Of a stretch of DNA of 64,000 nt, positions 32,778 through 42,479 are shown in pieces; the stretch's first letter is position 1, and each line of letters starts with the position of its first letter. Source of the DNA: CANMIH01 sp049116335 (GTDB lineage Bacteria > Pseudomonadota > Alphaproteobacteria > Rhodobacterales > Rhodobacteraceae); NCBI GenBank assembly GCA_049116335.1, contig JAGDYZ010000008.1:338480-402479 (forward strand), given 5' to 3'. The notes beneath the pieces are model-generated. The model saw nothing but the letters and a program-made list of their open reading frames with translations. It was not told the DNA's origin and searched no databases. The position numbers and the translations under genes were made by a program.

Positions 32778-35146
32778 GCCTTGCTCTCCTCCTCAGACGC
32801 CGCAGCGGGTGTCCCATCTGCCACGACAATTTGCGGTGCCGCCTCTGCAGCCCCTCCCCGAAGCGCTTCGGGATTGCGCAGCCAAACATCCCGCTGAGCA
32901 AAGGGAATTTCAATATTTTCCTCTGCAAAGCGTTCGGCGATCAGGTGGTTCATTTCCGTGCGCACCCCAAGGCCGTTGTTGATGTCGGTCAGAATGGCGC
33001 GGATCTCAAAGTCCATACTGTCAGCCCCAAAGCCGCGGAACACAACATAGGGCGCCGGGTTCATCAGAACCAAGGGATGATCGCGGGCAATGTTCAGCAA
33101 GATCTTTTCCACCCGCCGTGTATCGGTGCCATAGGCCACGCCCACGGGCACAATGATCCGCCCCAGCGAATTGCCACGGGTATAGTTCGACACCGTGCCC
33201 GACACGATGTCGGCGTTAGGCACAATCATCTCATAGCGGTCAAAGGTCACAATCCTTGTCGAGCGCACCGAGATCTCTTTAACAGTACCGTGTGTTCCGC
33301 CGACCTCGATCCAATCGCCCTCTGAAATCGGGCGTTCGATCAACAGGATAATCCCAGAGACAAAGTTCGACACGATGTTTTGCAGACCAAAACCAATACC
33401 CACGGAAAGGGCACCGGCAACAATGGCCAGCGACGACAGATCCAGCCCACCGATGGTGATCGCTATCACCGCCGAGACAAAGATGCCGATATAGCCGACA
33501 CCCGAGACAATTGCCGTCTGGCCACCTTTGTCCAAAGTGGTCTTTGGCAGAACCGAGCTGCGCAGCGCACCCTGAAACAGGCGTGTCATCATATAGCCAA
33601 TGGTGAAGACCACCACGACCACAAGAAAATCACTCGGCGAAATGCGGGTTTCACCAAGCTGGAAGCCTTCGAGGAACTTGGTCCAGAGCTCAAACAGCTC
33701 GGCCTCGCGCACCCCCCAGATCAGCGCAAGAATTGGGGCCGCCGCCATAACAAGAACAAACCCGCCCAGCACCGGCAGAAGGCTATCTTTGTCGTCACTG
33801 CGTGTGGCCAGCGCATAGAGATCATTCACAAAGCGCTGAAGGACCAGTACCAATCCGGTCACAGCCAGCGTTGCAATGGCGGGATAGATCAGCGCCTCTC
33901 CCACACGCGTATAACCGATGGCCGCCAAAATGGGGCCAACGGTGCCCATGATGATGGCCGCCCGGCCCAGCACGCGGGCCATGCGCATGCGAAACAGCCC
34001 GACATCCGGCGTGCTTGTATCCCCGGCGATGGCGACGGCGTCATTGCGCACCCGGCCCAGACGGACAAGGAAATAGGCCGACAACAGCAACAATGGGAAC
34101 TGAATGACCGAGAGGCTTTCCTGCGGATAGCGATCAAACTGGGTCAGAGTGTCCAGCATGTCGCGCGCGACATAGAGAAACGCCAGAATATCGGCCAGAC
34201 GCAGGGCCTGCCGCCGGTCATCCTGCTCCAACGGCAGCGTGGCGATGCGGTCATCGGGGTGGAAGCTTTGTTCTGCCAACCAATGGATCCCGAGCAACAG
34301 CATGGCCCAGAACGGCACCTGCTCGACAAACAATGTCCAGCGCGGCCCAAGCAACCCGCCACCAACAATCGCGACAACCAGCGAGAGTATCCCGAGCCAC
34401 GGCAAAATGATCTGCCCCAGCGATACCACAAAGCGCCAGACCGCGGCACCACGGCGGGTGTTGATGTCGATCTTTTCACTGGCACGACGTGCCCAATGCT
34501 GGCCGCGTCCCAGCAGCAGGATCCCAACAACCGCAAATAAAACAATAACCGGAGCGTTTTCTTTGACATCCGCCCGAACCAGATCAGATTTGATATTGTC
34601 GACCAACTCGGTCCACGAGCGTCGGATCGAATCTCGCAGATCATCAACCGCCGCCGCCCAATGTGCCGGGTTCAGCGGGGACGGCCCCAAACGCATCAAG
34701 GCATCGGCCTGACGACTTCGAATGGTGGTGTCAATTTCGCTGATGATGCCGTCGGCGCGGGAATAGGCTTCTTCCGCCTGCTTCACCGGCGCGGTCAGTG
34801 TCGCAATCTGGTCGGTCAACTCAGCCCGACGCGCCGTCAGATCTTCGGCCTCTTCCTGCCCTTCTTCCGGGGCTGGGCCCAGTGCATCAAGCTGAGATTG
34901 CAGCGTTTTCAGACGCGCGGCATTGCCATCGCGGGCCGCAAGGAACTGGTCTCTCCAGACCACAACCTCGCTGCGCAGCGATTCCATCGAGCTATCCGAG
35001 GCACGGTCGGCCAGAAGGACACGCTCGGCCCGTCCCGCCAGTTTTTCCCAACTCTCGTAATCAAGCGGCTCTTGGGCAAGCGCCGCAGAAACACTTAGAA
35101 ACAGGGCCAGAGCCCCAGCGAAAAACCAGCGGAATGTCAGGGTCAT
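32774..35146 (-). CDS. Mechanosensitive ion channel family protein (DUF3772-MscS)
   Basis: A 790-residue large MscS/MscK-type channel. A signal peptide (1-24, cleaved after ALA) leads into a periplasmic helical DUF3772 domain (about 25-180). About ten membrane segments follow, and the MscS pore and beta domain (about 560-760) contain ALSVGIGFGLQNIVSNFVSG and GDWIEVGGTHGTVKEISVRST. The C-terminus is an Ala/Glu-rich tail. The channel opens under membrane tension to release solutes during osmotic downshock. It overlaps both neighbours by four bases, so it is co-translated with cysK and alaX. Confidence 0.93.
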   Translation of the reverse strand: MTLTFRWFFAGALALFLSVSAALAQEPLDYESWEKLAGRAERVLLADRASDSSMESLRSEVVVWRDQFLAARDGNAARLKTLQSQLDALGPAPEEGQEEAEDLTARRAELTDQIATLTAPVKQAEEAYSRADGIISEIDTTIRSRQADALMRLGPSPLNPAHWAAAVDDLRDSIRRSWTELVDNIKSDLVRADVKENAPVIVLFAVVGILLLGRGQHWARRASEKIDINTRRGAAVWRFVVSLGQIILPWLGILSLVVAIVGGGLLGPRWTLFVEQVPFWAMLLLGIHWLAEQSFHPDDRIATLPLEQDDRRQALRLADILAFLYVARDMLDTLTQFDRYPQESLSVIQFPLLLLSAYFLVRLGRVRNDAVAIAGDTSTPDVGLFRMRMARVLGRAAIIMGTVGPILAAIGYTRVGEALIYPAIATLAVTGLVLVLQRFVNDLYALATRSDDKDSLLPVLGGFVLVMAAAPILALIWGVREAELFELWTKFLEGFQLGETRISPSDFLVVVVVFTIGYMMTRLFQGALRSSVLPKTTLDKGGQTAIVSGVGYIGIFVSAVIAITIGGLDLSSLAIVAGALSVGIGFGLQNIVSNFVSGIILLIERPISEGDWIEVGGTHGTVKEISVRSTRIVTFDRYEMIVPNADIVSGTVSNYTRGNSLGRIIVPVGVAYGTDTRRVEKILLNIARDHPLVLMNPAPYVVFRGFGADSMDFEIRAILTDINNGLGVRTEMNHLIAERFAEENIEIPFAQRDVWLRNPEALRGGAAEAAPQIVVADGTPAAASEEESKA

Positions 35147-36171
35147 ACGTCTTCAAAAACCCCCGGAATGCTGGCCGGTGCCCGGTCCAGCCATGCCGGT
35201 GTGGGCAGGCCTTTTTCTCTTAGGAATTCAGGATTGAACAATTTGGACTGATAGCGGGTGCCATAGTCACACAGCACCGTCACGATGGTGTGGCCCGGTC
35301 CCATTTCCTTGGCCATGCGGATTGCGCCCGCAACATTGACGCCGGACGAGCCACCAAGGCACAGGCCTTCGTCGGCCAGAAGATCAAACACAATCGGCAG
35401 CGATTCCGCATCAGGAATGCGGAATTTCATATCCGGCGTGAACCCTTCCAGGTTGGCCGTGATCCGCCCTTGGCCAATGCCCTCTGTGATTGAGTTGCCG
35501 GGGTTTTCTTCGCCGGTATAGAGTTTGTACATGCCCGACCCTTCGGGGTCAGCCAAGGCCACCTTCACCCCTTTGGGCTGAAGAGATTCACCAACACCCG
35601 CGAGCGTACCGCCAGATCCCACTGCGCAGACAAACCCATCCAATTTGCCGCCGGTTTGCTCCCAGATCTCCGGACCTGTGGTTTCGATGTGCGCTTGACG
35701 GTTGGCGACATTGTCGAACTGATTGGCCCAGATGGCTCCGGCGGGTTCGGTTTTGGCCAATTGCTCGGCCAGCCGCCCGGAATAGCGCACGTAATTGTTG
35801 GGGTTGCTGTATGGGGCTGCGGGAACCTGCACAAGTTCAGCGCCCGCCAGACGCAGCATGTCTTTCTTTTCCTGGCTTTGGGTTTCCGGGATCACAATCA
35901 CGGTTTTGAATCCCATCGACGCCCCAACCAGCGCAAGACCGATACCGGTGTTGCCGGCGGTGCCCTCCACAATGGTGCCGCCCGGCTTCAACTGGCCTTT
36001 TGCGATGGCATCTTTGATGATGAACAGCGCGGCGCGGTCTTTGACGGACTGGCCGGGGTTCATGAATTCAGCTTTGCCGAGAATTTCACACCCGGTCAGT
36101 TCCGAGGCTTTGTTCAGACGGATAAGCGGTGTGTTTCCGACAGCCTGCTCAAGATCCTTGGCGATGCGCAT
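35143..36171 (-). CDS. cysK: Cysteine synthase A
   Basis: A 342-residue PLP enzyme (fold type II) making cysteine from O-acetylserine and sulfide. The PLP lysine is Lys44 in SVKDRAA, the substrate loop is EGTAGNTGIGLA near residue 70, and the phosphate loop is GSGGTLAGVG. It starts cysK-mscS-alaX. In Rhodobacter sphaeroides cysK lies beside trgAB and contributes to tellurite resistance, and trgA and trgB lie just upstream here, with a 55-bp gap. Cystathionine beta-synthase-like activity cannot be excluded. Confidence 0.94.
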   Translation of the reverse strand: MRIAKDLEQAVGNTPLIRLNKASELTGCEILGKAEFMNPGQSVKDRAALFIIKDAIAKGQLKPGGTIVEGTAGNTGIGLALVGASMGFKTVIVIPETQSQEKKDMLRLAGAELVQVPAAPYSNPNNYVRYSGRLAEQLAKTEPAGAIWANQFDNVANRQAHIETTGPEIWEQTGGKLDGFVCAVGSGGTLAGVGESLQPKGVKVALADPEGSGMYKLYTGEENPGNSITEGIGQGRITANLEGFTPDMKFRIPDAESLPIVFDLLADEGLCLGGSSGVNVAGAIRMAKEMGPGHTIVTVLCDYGTRYQSKLFNPEFLREKGLPTPAWLDRAPASIPGVFEDV

Positions 36172-36226
36172 TCCAACGTCCTTTCATCACATATTCACTC
36201 TGGTGTAGGTCCGACGTTCGGCGAAC

Positions 36227-37339
36227 TCAAGAGGTGGAACGTAGGCTTTCACGCGCCCGTGCCAACCACAGCAGCATCATGGCAAGCGGACCTGCGTTCA
36301 CTTCTCCGCTATCGACAAGCGCCATGGCCGCGTCAAAGCTCACGACATGGCTGCGGATATCTTCATTTTCAGACGGTAGGCCGCCCTGCCCGCCCTGCAC
36401 CTCTGACAGATCGCAAACCGCGAGGTAACAATGGAAAAACTCGGTCGAATATCCCGGAGATCCATAGACCTTGGTCATGGGGCGCAAGTCGGTCAGGGCA
36501 ATCCCCGCCTCTTCCATCGCTTCACGCCGCGCGGTGTCTGCGGGATCTTCTCCGGCATCGACCAGCCCCGCGATGGGCTCAAGCACCCAAGGTGCCTTGT
36601 CCCCACGCACCACCGGACCAAAGCGCAGCTGTTCAATCAGAAGCACCTGATCGGTGATGGGGTCGTAAGGCAACACAAGCGCCGCATCAAAGGCCCAAAG
36701 ACATTCGCGCGGCACATCACCACTTAGAGACCCATCAAACCGTTTGTATTGCAGATCAAAGGCCCGCATGCGGAAGAACCCATCAAATCCGGGTCTGTCT
36801 TTCACGATTGCAAAATCACCGGCCTCTGGAGTTCGGCGCAGGGTTTGCGGCGCTGTGTCCGCCGCAAGCTCCCCGGCCCATGCCCGCGCCCGCAAAAACG
36901 GAAACAGGCGCTGAATCTCAGCCGCAGACTGATGACCATACCGCGCCATCACATCCTCTGCGGCCCCCATGGTGATGCCACCCCAGCGGATCTGCCAATC
37001 AGCCAATGACCACGGCTCGCCTTTGTCCCAAATCCCGGCCTGAGGAAAAAACACCTCGGCGGATTCGAATCCCGTTTCGGTGGAGACCTCCATGATCGAC
37101 AGATCATAGGCAAACCCACCTTCGTAATAGTTCAGCCGCGCAACGTCTTCTGTGCTCAACCCCCGCGCCAAAATCCCTTTTGCCACGGCGCCTGGTTCGG
37201 CAACAATCATTGGAAAGGCCTGATCTTTGGCCCAATAGACCGCGTGATCCACGAGAGTAGCCTGAACCAGATCCGCATCGGACCCGCCCAACACGAGACG
37301 CAGCAACGGCATATGCCGCAGCGTGCCATAAAAAAACAA
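36227..37339 (-). CDS. trgB: Gamma-glutamylcyclotransferase-like/NUDIX fusion (TrgB-like ADP-ribose diphosphatase)
   Basis: A 370-residue two-domain protein. Residues 1-150 form an AIG2/gamma-glutamylcyclotransferase-like domain starting FFYGTLRHMPLL. Residues about 180-365 form an ADP-ribose diphosphatase domain with the NUDIX box running from GLVDAGEDPADTARREAMEEAG (about 273-294). This is the TrgB/NudF-type hydrolase of the tellurite locus. I start it at TTG 37339 because the frame has no ATG before the domain; GGGGG lies just upstream, and the preceding trgA stop is 11 bp away. The tellurite role is inferred from the Rhodobacter homologue. Confidence 0.85.
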   Translation of the reverse strand: MFFYGTLRHMPLLRLVLGGSDADLVQATLVDHAVYWAKDQAFPMIVAEPGAVAKGILARGLSTEDVARLNYYEGGFAYDLSIMEVSTETGFESAEVFFPQAGIWDKGEPWSLADWQIRWGGITMGAAEDVMARYGHQSAAEIQRLFPFLRARAWAGELAADTAPQTLRRTPEAGDFAIVKDRPGFDGFFRMRAFDLQYKRFDGSLSGDVPRECLWAFDAALVLPYDPITDQVLLIEQLRFGPVVRGDKAPWVLEPIAGLVDAGEDPADTARREAMEEAGIALTDLRPMTKVYGSPGYSTEFFHCYLAVCDLSEVQGGQGGLPSENEDIRSHVVSFDAAMALVDSGEVNAGPLAMMLLWLARARESLRSTS

Positions 37340-37350
37340 ATCGGACAGAG

Positions 37351-37791
37351 TTACCCCCAGCGCCGTTCGGCGACTTCTGTTGCGAATCCGGTGAACAAGG
37401 CACCGACTACCAGCAGAACAATCACATTTGCGTCCAAGAGGAACAGACCGTATTTGCCCATCAGCTCAAAAACGCTGGCTGTGGCTTCAAAAATGCTGTC
37501 ATAGCGGCTTTTGAAGGACAGGCGGACCATCTCGTTCACGCCCTGCACAAACAGCCCCCAGAACACCAAGGCCACGGTGCCGGTGACCCCATTGTTGATC
37601 GCCGCAGACCAGCCATGCCCAGCGCGCGGGCCAACAATGATCCACCCACAGGCCCCCCCTAAGACGAGGTTCACAAGCGTGAAATAGCCAAAGTTGATCT
37701 CTTCCGTGGTGACCTGTTTGATCACTTCCGATGTTGCAGCCCCCAGAAGGGCCAATAACACGGCGGCAACTAGTTTTGCGGCTGTTGGCAT
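37351..37791 (-). CDS. trgA: TrgA family membrane protein
   Basis: A 146-residue inner-membrane protein with four hydrophobic segments (about 5-20, 34-54, 63-84 and 112-136). Sequence and position next to trgB and cysK match TrgA of the Rhodobacter sphaeroides tellurite-resistance locus. The molecular activity is unknown. It is the first gene of trgA-trgB; a 91-bp gap separates it from the photolyase stop. Confidence 0.88.
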   Translation of the reverse strand: MPTAAKLVAAVLLALLGAATSEVIKQVTTEEINFGYFTLVNLVLGGACGWIIVGPRAGHGWSAAINNGVTGTVALVFWGLFVQGVNEMVRLSFKSRYDSIFEATASVFELMGKYGLFLLDANVIVLLVVGALFTGFATEVAERRWG

Positions 37792-37882
37792 AGGTAAACG
37801 TCTGCTCGCTATTATACTCTTGCCTCAGCCTAATCCGGGATCGCGATCCGAGGCAAGCCGCCGACATGTCGGATGCAAGCAA

Positions 37883-39325
37883 TCAAGCGTTTGTAGGTGT
37901 GGCTTTCCAGGCTTCATAAGCAACCAAAGCGGCCTGACGCCCCTCGGCTAGATCCACTACGGGCGGCGGATACAGCCTGTTCGGCGACAGGGCCCACTGT
38001 CTGGGCACCGCATCGAAAAAATCCAATGCGGTCTGCTCTGGTGCAAGTTGCCCTTCAGCAATCCAGCGGCGGCGATAGCTGCCGTCGGGGTCAAATTTCT
38101 CGGCCTGCGCCTTGGGATTGAACACCCTGAAGTACGGCGCAGCATCCGGCCCACATCCGGCCACCCATTGCCACCCCATCGCATTGGAGGCCGGATCCCA
38201 ATCCACCAGACAGTCCTGAAACCAGTTCAATCCTATGCGCCAATCCGCGCGCAGATGTTTGGTCAGAAATGAGGCCGCCACCATGCGGACGCGATTGTGC
38301 ATATGCCCCGTCGTGTAGAGCTCACGCATCCCGGCGTCCACGAGGGGAATTCCTGTTCGCCCATCTTGCCAAGCCGCAACTTCAGGGGTGCGTTCGGAAT
38401 TCCATTTGAACCGCGCCCAATCCCGCTTCCATTCACGTTCAGGTAACTTCGGATCATGATAATAGAGATGCCAGGCGAAATCGCGCCAGACCAACTGACG
38501 CAGATAGCCCTCAGCGCCTGGGTTACCCGCATGCATCGCCCGGCTCACCCGATGCCAGATGGTCGCCGGGCTGATTTCACCATAGGTCAGTGCTGCACTG
38601 AGCCCTGAACACCCGTCCTCCGCCAGAACATCTCGGGCGCGACCATAGTCCTCCAATCGCGCGTCAACAAAGCTGTCCAATTGCGCTAGAGCGAAGTGTT
38701 CTCCGGCGGTTGTGTACCGCGCAAGTACATCCGCACCGCGGCTCATCCGGCCCCCCATTCCCCAACTGCTCAGCGGATCTGAGTTGGGCCACATCTCCGG
38801 TCTACGCAGATGATCCGGTGCCGCCAAAGGCAGTACGACATCACGCCTACGCACCGCCCGCCAAAACGGCGTGAAGACTTTGTAAGGCCCACCTGTTTTG
38901 GTCACCACGGACCTAGGATCGAATAGCAACTGACCGGGAAAGCGACGTGTCGCGACCCCTTGATCGTTCAGAACTTGGTGGACCTCTTTTTCAACCTCGG
39001 AGTTTTTTGGATCGTAGCTGTGTTGCCAGTAGACCGCGCTGGCCCCTGTCTCGGTGGCGAGCTCGGACAGGGTTTGTGCGGCCTCCCCACGCCGAAGGAC
39101 CAAACCACTGCCCATGCCCTCGAGTCGCGCGGCGAATGCTTCGATCCCCTTGCCAAAGCGCCAGCGTGCTGCAGCCCCGAGACTGTCAACCTCAGGATCA
39201 CAGACAAACACGGGAACTACCGGTTGACCCATTTTCGCCGCCGCGACTAAAGCGGCGTGATCCTGCAGACGCAGATCCCGTCGGATCCAAACCAAAACCG
39301 GGGCAACAGAATGGGGGGATGTCAT
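37883..39325 (-). CDS. phrB: Deoxyribodipyrimidine photolyase
   Basis: A 480-residue class I photolyase that uses blue light and FADH2 to split cyclobutane pyrimidine dimers. The antenna domain (about 10-165) starts LVWIRRDLRLQDH. The FAD domain carries LTYGEISPATIW, LRQLVWRDFAWHL, RTGIPLVDAGMRELYTTG, HNRVRMVAASFL, and WDPASNAMGWQW with the electron-transfer tryptophans. Length and motifs are complete. No LexA box is seen upstream. An FeS-type photolyase is excluded, because the Cys ligands are absent. Confidence 0.95.
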   Translation of the reverse strand: MTSPHSVAPVLVWIRRDLRLQDHAALVAAAKMGQPVVPVFVCDPEVDSLGAAARWRFGKGIEAFAARLEGMGSGLVLRRGEAAQTLSELATETGASAVYWQHSYDPKNSEVEKEVHQVLNDQGVATRRFPGQLLFDPRSVVTKTGGPYKVFTPFWRAVRRRDVVLPLAAPDHLRRPEMWPNSDPLSSWGMGGRMSRGADVLARYTTAGEHFALAQLDSFVDARLEDYGRARDVLAEDGCSGLSAALTYGEISPATIWHRVSRAMHAGNPGAEGYLRQLVWRDFAWHLYYHDPKLPEREWKRDWARFKWNSERTPEVAAWQDGRTGIPLVDAGMRELYTTGHMHNRVRMVAASFLTKHLRADWRIGLNWFQDCLVDWDPASNAMGWQWVAGCGPDAAPYFRVFNPKAQAEKFDPDGSYRRRWIAEGQLAPEQTALDFFDAVPRQWALSPNRLYPPPVVDLAEGRQAALVAYEAWKATPTNA

Positions 39326-39374
39326 TGCGAACTCCTATCCCAGTCCATCTAGGGCAGAAGACCGCAAAGTCACG

Positions 39375-40574
39375 TCAAAGAACCTGATCGAGCGCCGAGA
39401 TGAGTTTCTGGATCTCTTCTTCCGAGGTGTAATGCGTGAACGACAGCCGCAAAACGCCGTGCTCGGGCGCAATCCCCATCGCCTCAAGCGCACGCTTGGC
39501 ATAGAAATCACCGCCTCCGGCCATGATCCCATGCTGAGCAAGTTCTGTCGCCACCTCAAGCCCCGGTCGGGTCAGTTGAAGCGCCACGGTAGGTGCACGG
39601 CTTTCCGCCCTATCCGATCCCAACAAACGCACCGAATTTCGGTCTTTCACGGCATCCAGCAGCGGCTGAAGCAGCTTCACCTCTTGGGCCCGCATCAGAT
39701 CATGCACCCCTGATAGAGCAACCCCGTGGTGTGCCGCGAGGGCCTCCATGTAATCCACCATCCCCGCACAGGCCGCGACCTGAGCATGATCAGGCCCTGC
39801 CGGAGTAAAGCGTTTGTACAGCGATTCACCGTTGAAATAATGGGCCTGATTGGGAAGGGTTTCGCCCAAAGCGCGGCGCATCACCATAATCCCCTGATGA
39901 GGACCATAGGTTTTATAGGCCGAGAACAGATAGATATCCGGCCCCATGTCACCCACATCGGGAAAACCATGGGGGGCGTAGCTCACCCCGTCCACACAAA
40001 CAAAAGCACCCGCCGCATGGGCCAAGGCGGTGATCTCTACCACCGGGTTGATCTCGCCCACCACGTTGGAACAATGCGGGAAGCACACCAGACGCACATT
40101 TTCGTCGAGCAGATTTTCAAGATCTTCGGGGTTCAGAAATCCGGTATCCGGATCAATCTGCCATTCACGCACCTCGATCCCGTCGTCGGCCAACCGTCGC
40201 CACGGGCCAGTGTTGGCTTCGTGGTCCTGGTTGGTGACGACAATCGCTTCACCCGGTTTCATGAATTGGCGAAACGCCTGTGCGAGCACATAGGTGTTTT
40301 GCGTGGTTGAAGGGCCAAAGCTGACTTCATCTGTGTCCACACCCAGCACCACAGCAAGTCGGCTGCGCGCCTCATCCATCTCGGCCCCACCCAGCTGAGA
40401 TGCAGCATAGGGCGCATAGGGCTGCACCTTGCGTTCGCGATAAAACCGGGTCAGCCGATCAATCACTGGCGCACAGGTGTACGACCCGCCCGCATTCTCA
40501 AAAAACGCCTGACCTTCAAGCGAAGGCTCTGAAAATGCCGGGAATTGCGCCCGAACAAATGTGCTGTCCAGCAT
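39375..40574 (-). CDS. Cysteine desulfurase-like aminotransferase class V
   Basis: A 399-residue PLP enzyme of fold type I. The PLP lysine is Lys221 in SAYKTYGPH, the cofactor-binding Asp is in CVDGVSYAPHGFPDV, and NAGGSY near residue 28 is typical of the class. The flexible Cys loop of IscS/SufS is not visible, and no iron-sulfur genes are near, so sulfur transfer is doubtful. Other lyase or transaminase activity is possible. It lies between the photolyase and threonine aldolase genes, 49 bp from the photolyase start. Confidence 0.85.
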   Translation of the reverse strand: MLDSTFVRAQFPAFSEPSLEGQAFFENAGGSYTCAPVIDRLTRFYRERKVQPYAPYAASQLGGAEMDEARSRLAVVLGVDTDEVSFGPSTTQNTYVLAQAFRQFMKPGEAIVVTNQDHEANTGPWRRLADDGIEVREWQIDPDTGFLNPEDLENLLDENVRLVCFPHCSNVVGEINPVVEITALAHAAGAFVCVDGVSYAPHGFPDVGDMGPDIYLFSAYKTYGPHQGIMVMRRALGETLPNQAHYFNGESLYKRFTPAGPDHAQVAACAGMVDYMEALAAHHGVALSGVHDLMRAQEVKLLQPLLDAVKDRNSVRLLGSDRAESRAPTVALQLTRPGLEVATELAQHGIMAGGGDFYAKRALEAMGIAPEHGVLRLSFTHYTSEEEIQKLISALDQVL

Positions 40575-40752
40575 GTCTGTCTATCCTCGTGTTCGCGCCG
40601 CAGAAGAGCCTCCAAACCGCCCAAGGTCAAGAGAGCAAAGCCAAATCAGAACGAGGGGCGCAGGCCCCATGTGAGACGCCAATTGAAAACACCCCCGCTC
40701 GTTTCTCTGAACAGGCGAGGGTGATGTTGAACCCGGAGAAAACGATGGTCTA

Positions 40753-41805
40753 TCAGGCGAAAAAGCTCTGGAACCCGTCCACTGTTTTGCGCAAAGCCTC
40801 GTCATCGACATCTTTGTGCAACACCAGTCGGATCGCGCCCTGGGCACCGCCGCCGATCACAACGCCCTGCCCTGTCAGATGCGCGCGCAGATCATCGTTT
40901 TGCATCCCGTCAGGGGTGAAGAACACCATATTGGTCGACTGTGTCACGGTGCCAGCCCCAAGCGCCGCAAGTTCCTGTGCAAGCTGTGCAGCGCGGGCGC
41001 GATCCTCGGCCAGTCCGGCCACGTTGTTGTCCAACGCATAAAGCCCCGCTGCCGCAAGAACACCAGCCTGCCGCATGCCGCCGCCGACCATCTTGCGCCA
41101 GCGTCGCGCGCGGTTGATCAGATCTTTCGGCCCAATAAGAACCGACCCAACCGGCGCACCCAGACCTTTGGAGAGACAGATCGACACGGTGTCAAACATC
41201 CCGGAAAGATCCGTTTCTGCACAGTTCAGCGAGGTGATGGCATTGAAAAACCGTGCACCATCCAGATGCGTCGACAGGCCGTGTTCCCGTCCGGCATTGA
41301 CCGCAGCGGCTGTGCGTTCCAGCGAGACCGCCATACCGTTATGGGTGTTTTCCAGCGACAGGAGTTTGGTGATGGCCAGATGACTGTCGTCATCTTTCAC
41401 AGCGCCAGCAACAACATCCGCCTCAAGTGCCCCATCCTCTGCCACGGGCAAGGTGCAAAGCGCGATGCCACCGAGCACCGACGCCCCCTGCGCCTCATAG
41501 GCGTTGACGTGATAGCCTTCGCCAATGAGGATCTCTTCGCCACGCTGACAATGGGCCAGCATGCCGAGAAAGTTGCTCATGGTGCCGGAGGGCACAAACA
41601 GCCCTGCTTCTTTGCCAAGGCGTTCGGCTAGGGTGGCCTGAAGCCGGTTCACAACCGGGTCTTCGCCATAGACATCATCGCCCACTTCGGCATCTGCCAT
41701 GGTTTTACGCATCGCAGCGCAGGGCTGCGTTACTGTATCGCTGCGCAAATCGCAGACCACGGCATTGCCCCGGTCGGCCCGTGCGGAACCGGCATATTGA
41801 TTCAT
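40753..41805 (-). CDS. ltaE: Low-specificity L-threonine aldolase family protein
   Basis: A 350-residue PLP enzyme that cleaves beta-hydroxy-alpha-amino acids (threonine, allo-threonine and others) to glycine and an aldehyde. The start is DLRSDTVTQP, with DDVYGEDP next and the PLP lysine Lys213 in CLSKGLGAPVGS. It overlaps the upstream hydroxylase gene by four bases (ATGA), so the pair is co-translated. This suggests that the natural substrate may be the hydroxylase product rather than threonine. Confidence 0.9.
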   Translation of the reverse strand: MNQYAGSARADRGNAVVCDLRSDTVTQPCAAMRKTMADAEVGDDVYGEDPVVNRLQATLAERLGKEAGLFVPSGTMSNFLGMLAHCQRGEEILIGEGYHVNAYEAQGASVLGGIALCTLPVAEDGALEADVVAGAVKDDDSHLAITKLLSLENTHNGMAVSLERTAAAVNAGREHGLSTHLDGARFFNAITSLNCAETDLSGMFDTVSICLSKGLGAPVGSVLIGPKDLINRARRWRKMVGGGMRQAGVLAAAGLYALDNNVAGLAEDRARAAQLAQELAALGAGTVTQSTNMVFFTPDGMQNDDLRAHLTGQGVVIGGGAQGAIRLVLHKDVDDEALRKTVDGFQSFFA

Positions 41806-42479
41806 TCTGTCACCTGATCATAAGCCAGCGCCGCCACGATATGCACACGCTGGGTCTCTCCACCATTTAGCGCGGTATGGTAGGCACGGGTATCGGTGAA
41901 GTAAACCGATCCATCTGCAGGAAGATGCGTGACGTGGTGATTGACCACAAAGAGCGATCCGGGATTGGTGATGATCGGGATATGCAGACGTGGCTCGGGG
42001 TCACGGTGCCACGAATTGCAGTTATAAAGGCCTTTGGACAGGATCCGGGTACGTCCAATCGGGAAGCGTTTGGTCAGTTCCGCGTGTACATGTTCGAAAT
42101 AGGTGCCCGCGAATTTGGGATTGAACTCCGAAAAATTGATCTCAGGCACCAGATCTTCGCGCGGCTCTTCGGTGTAACGGTCGTCCGCCCGCAGCCAATA
42201 GCGCCCGGACAGGTCATTGGTGGTCCACTCGGTCTGGCCGGGTTTTTGGGTCAAGGGCAGTGCAGCAAAGCCCTGATCCTGCATCTCGCCCATAAAGGCC
42301 TCGCGACGCAGACATTCCTCAAGCGCCTCGCGCAACTTATCGATATCGAACTTCAACTCAAGACGCGCAATCCCCGGTCCTGGTTTGAACTGAGCCACGC
42401 TTTGGGTTTCAGCGGGGGTTGCGATGGTCCGCGTGATGGTTTCGACGTCAGCGTCTGTGATCTGTGGGGTAAAGGTCAT
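41802..42479 (-). CDS. Aspartyl/asparaginyl beta-hydroxylase-like dioxygenase
   Basis: A 225-residue 2-oxoglutarate/Fe(II) dioxygenase-like protein. The facial triad is visible: His158 and Asp160 in SWHRDPEPRLHIPI, and His201 in YHTALNGG, with Arg211 (QRVHIV) to bind 2-oxoglutarate. This is the arrangement of the Asp/Asn beta-hydroxylase superfamily, which also includes free amino acid hydroxylases. The substrate is unknown. It is the first gene of an operon with threonine aldolase, divergent from a LysR regulator (102 bp). It may hydroxylate an amino acid that the aldolase then cleaves. Confidence 0.8.
   Translation of the reverse strand: MTFTPQITDADVETITRTIATPAETQSVAQFKPGPGIARLELKFDIDKLREALEECLRREAFMGEMQDQGFAALPLTQKPGQTEWTTNDLSGRYWLRADDRYTEEPREDLVPEINFSEFNPKFAGTYFEHVHAELTKRFPIGRTRILSKGLYNCNSWHRDPEPRLHIPIITNPGSLFVVNHHVTHLPADGSVYFTDTRAYHTALNGGETQRVHIVAALAYDQVTE

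Noticed and set aside
33380..34540. Plus-strand open frame of 386 codons
   Set aside because: Antisense shadow of the DUF3772-MscS gene; Gln/His/Arg-rich with no domain.
37063..37085. GATTCGAATCC-like string resembling a tRNA T-arm
   Set aside because: It lies inside the trgB coding sequence, and no cloverleaf partners or acceptor stem are present.
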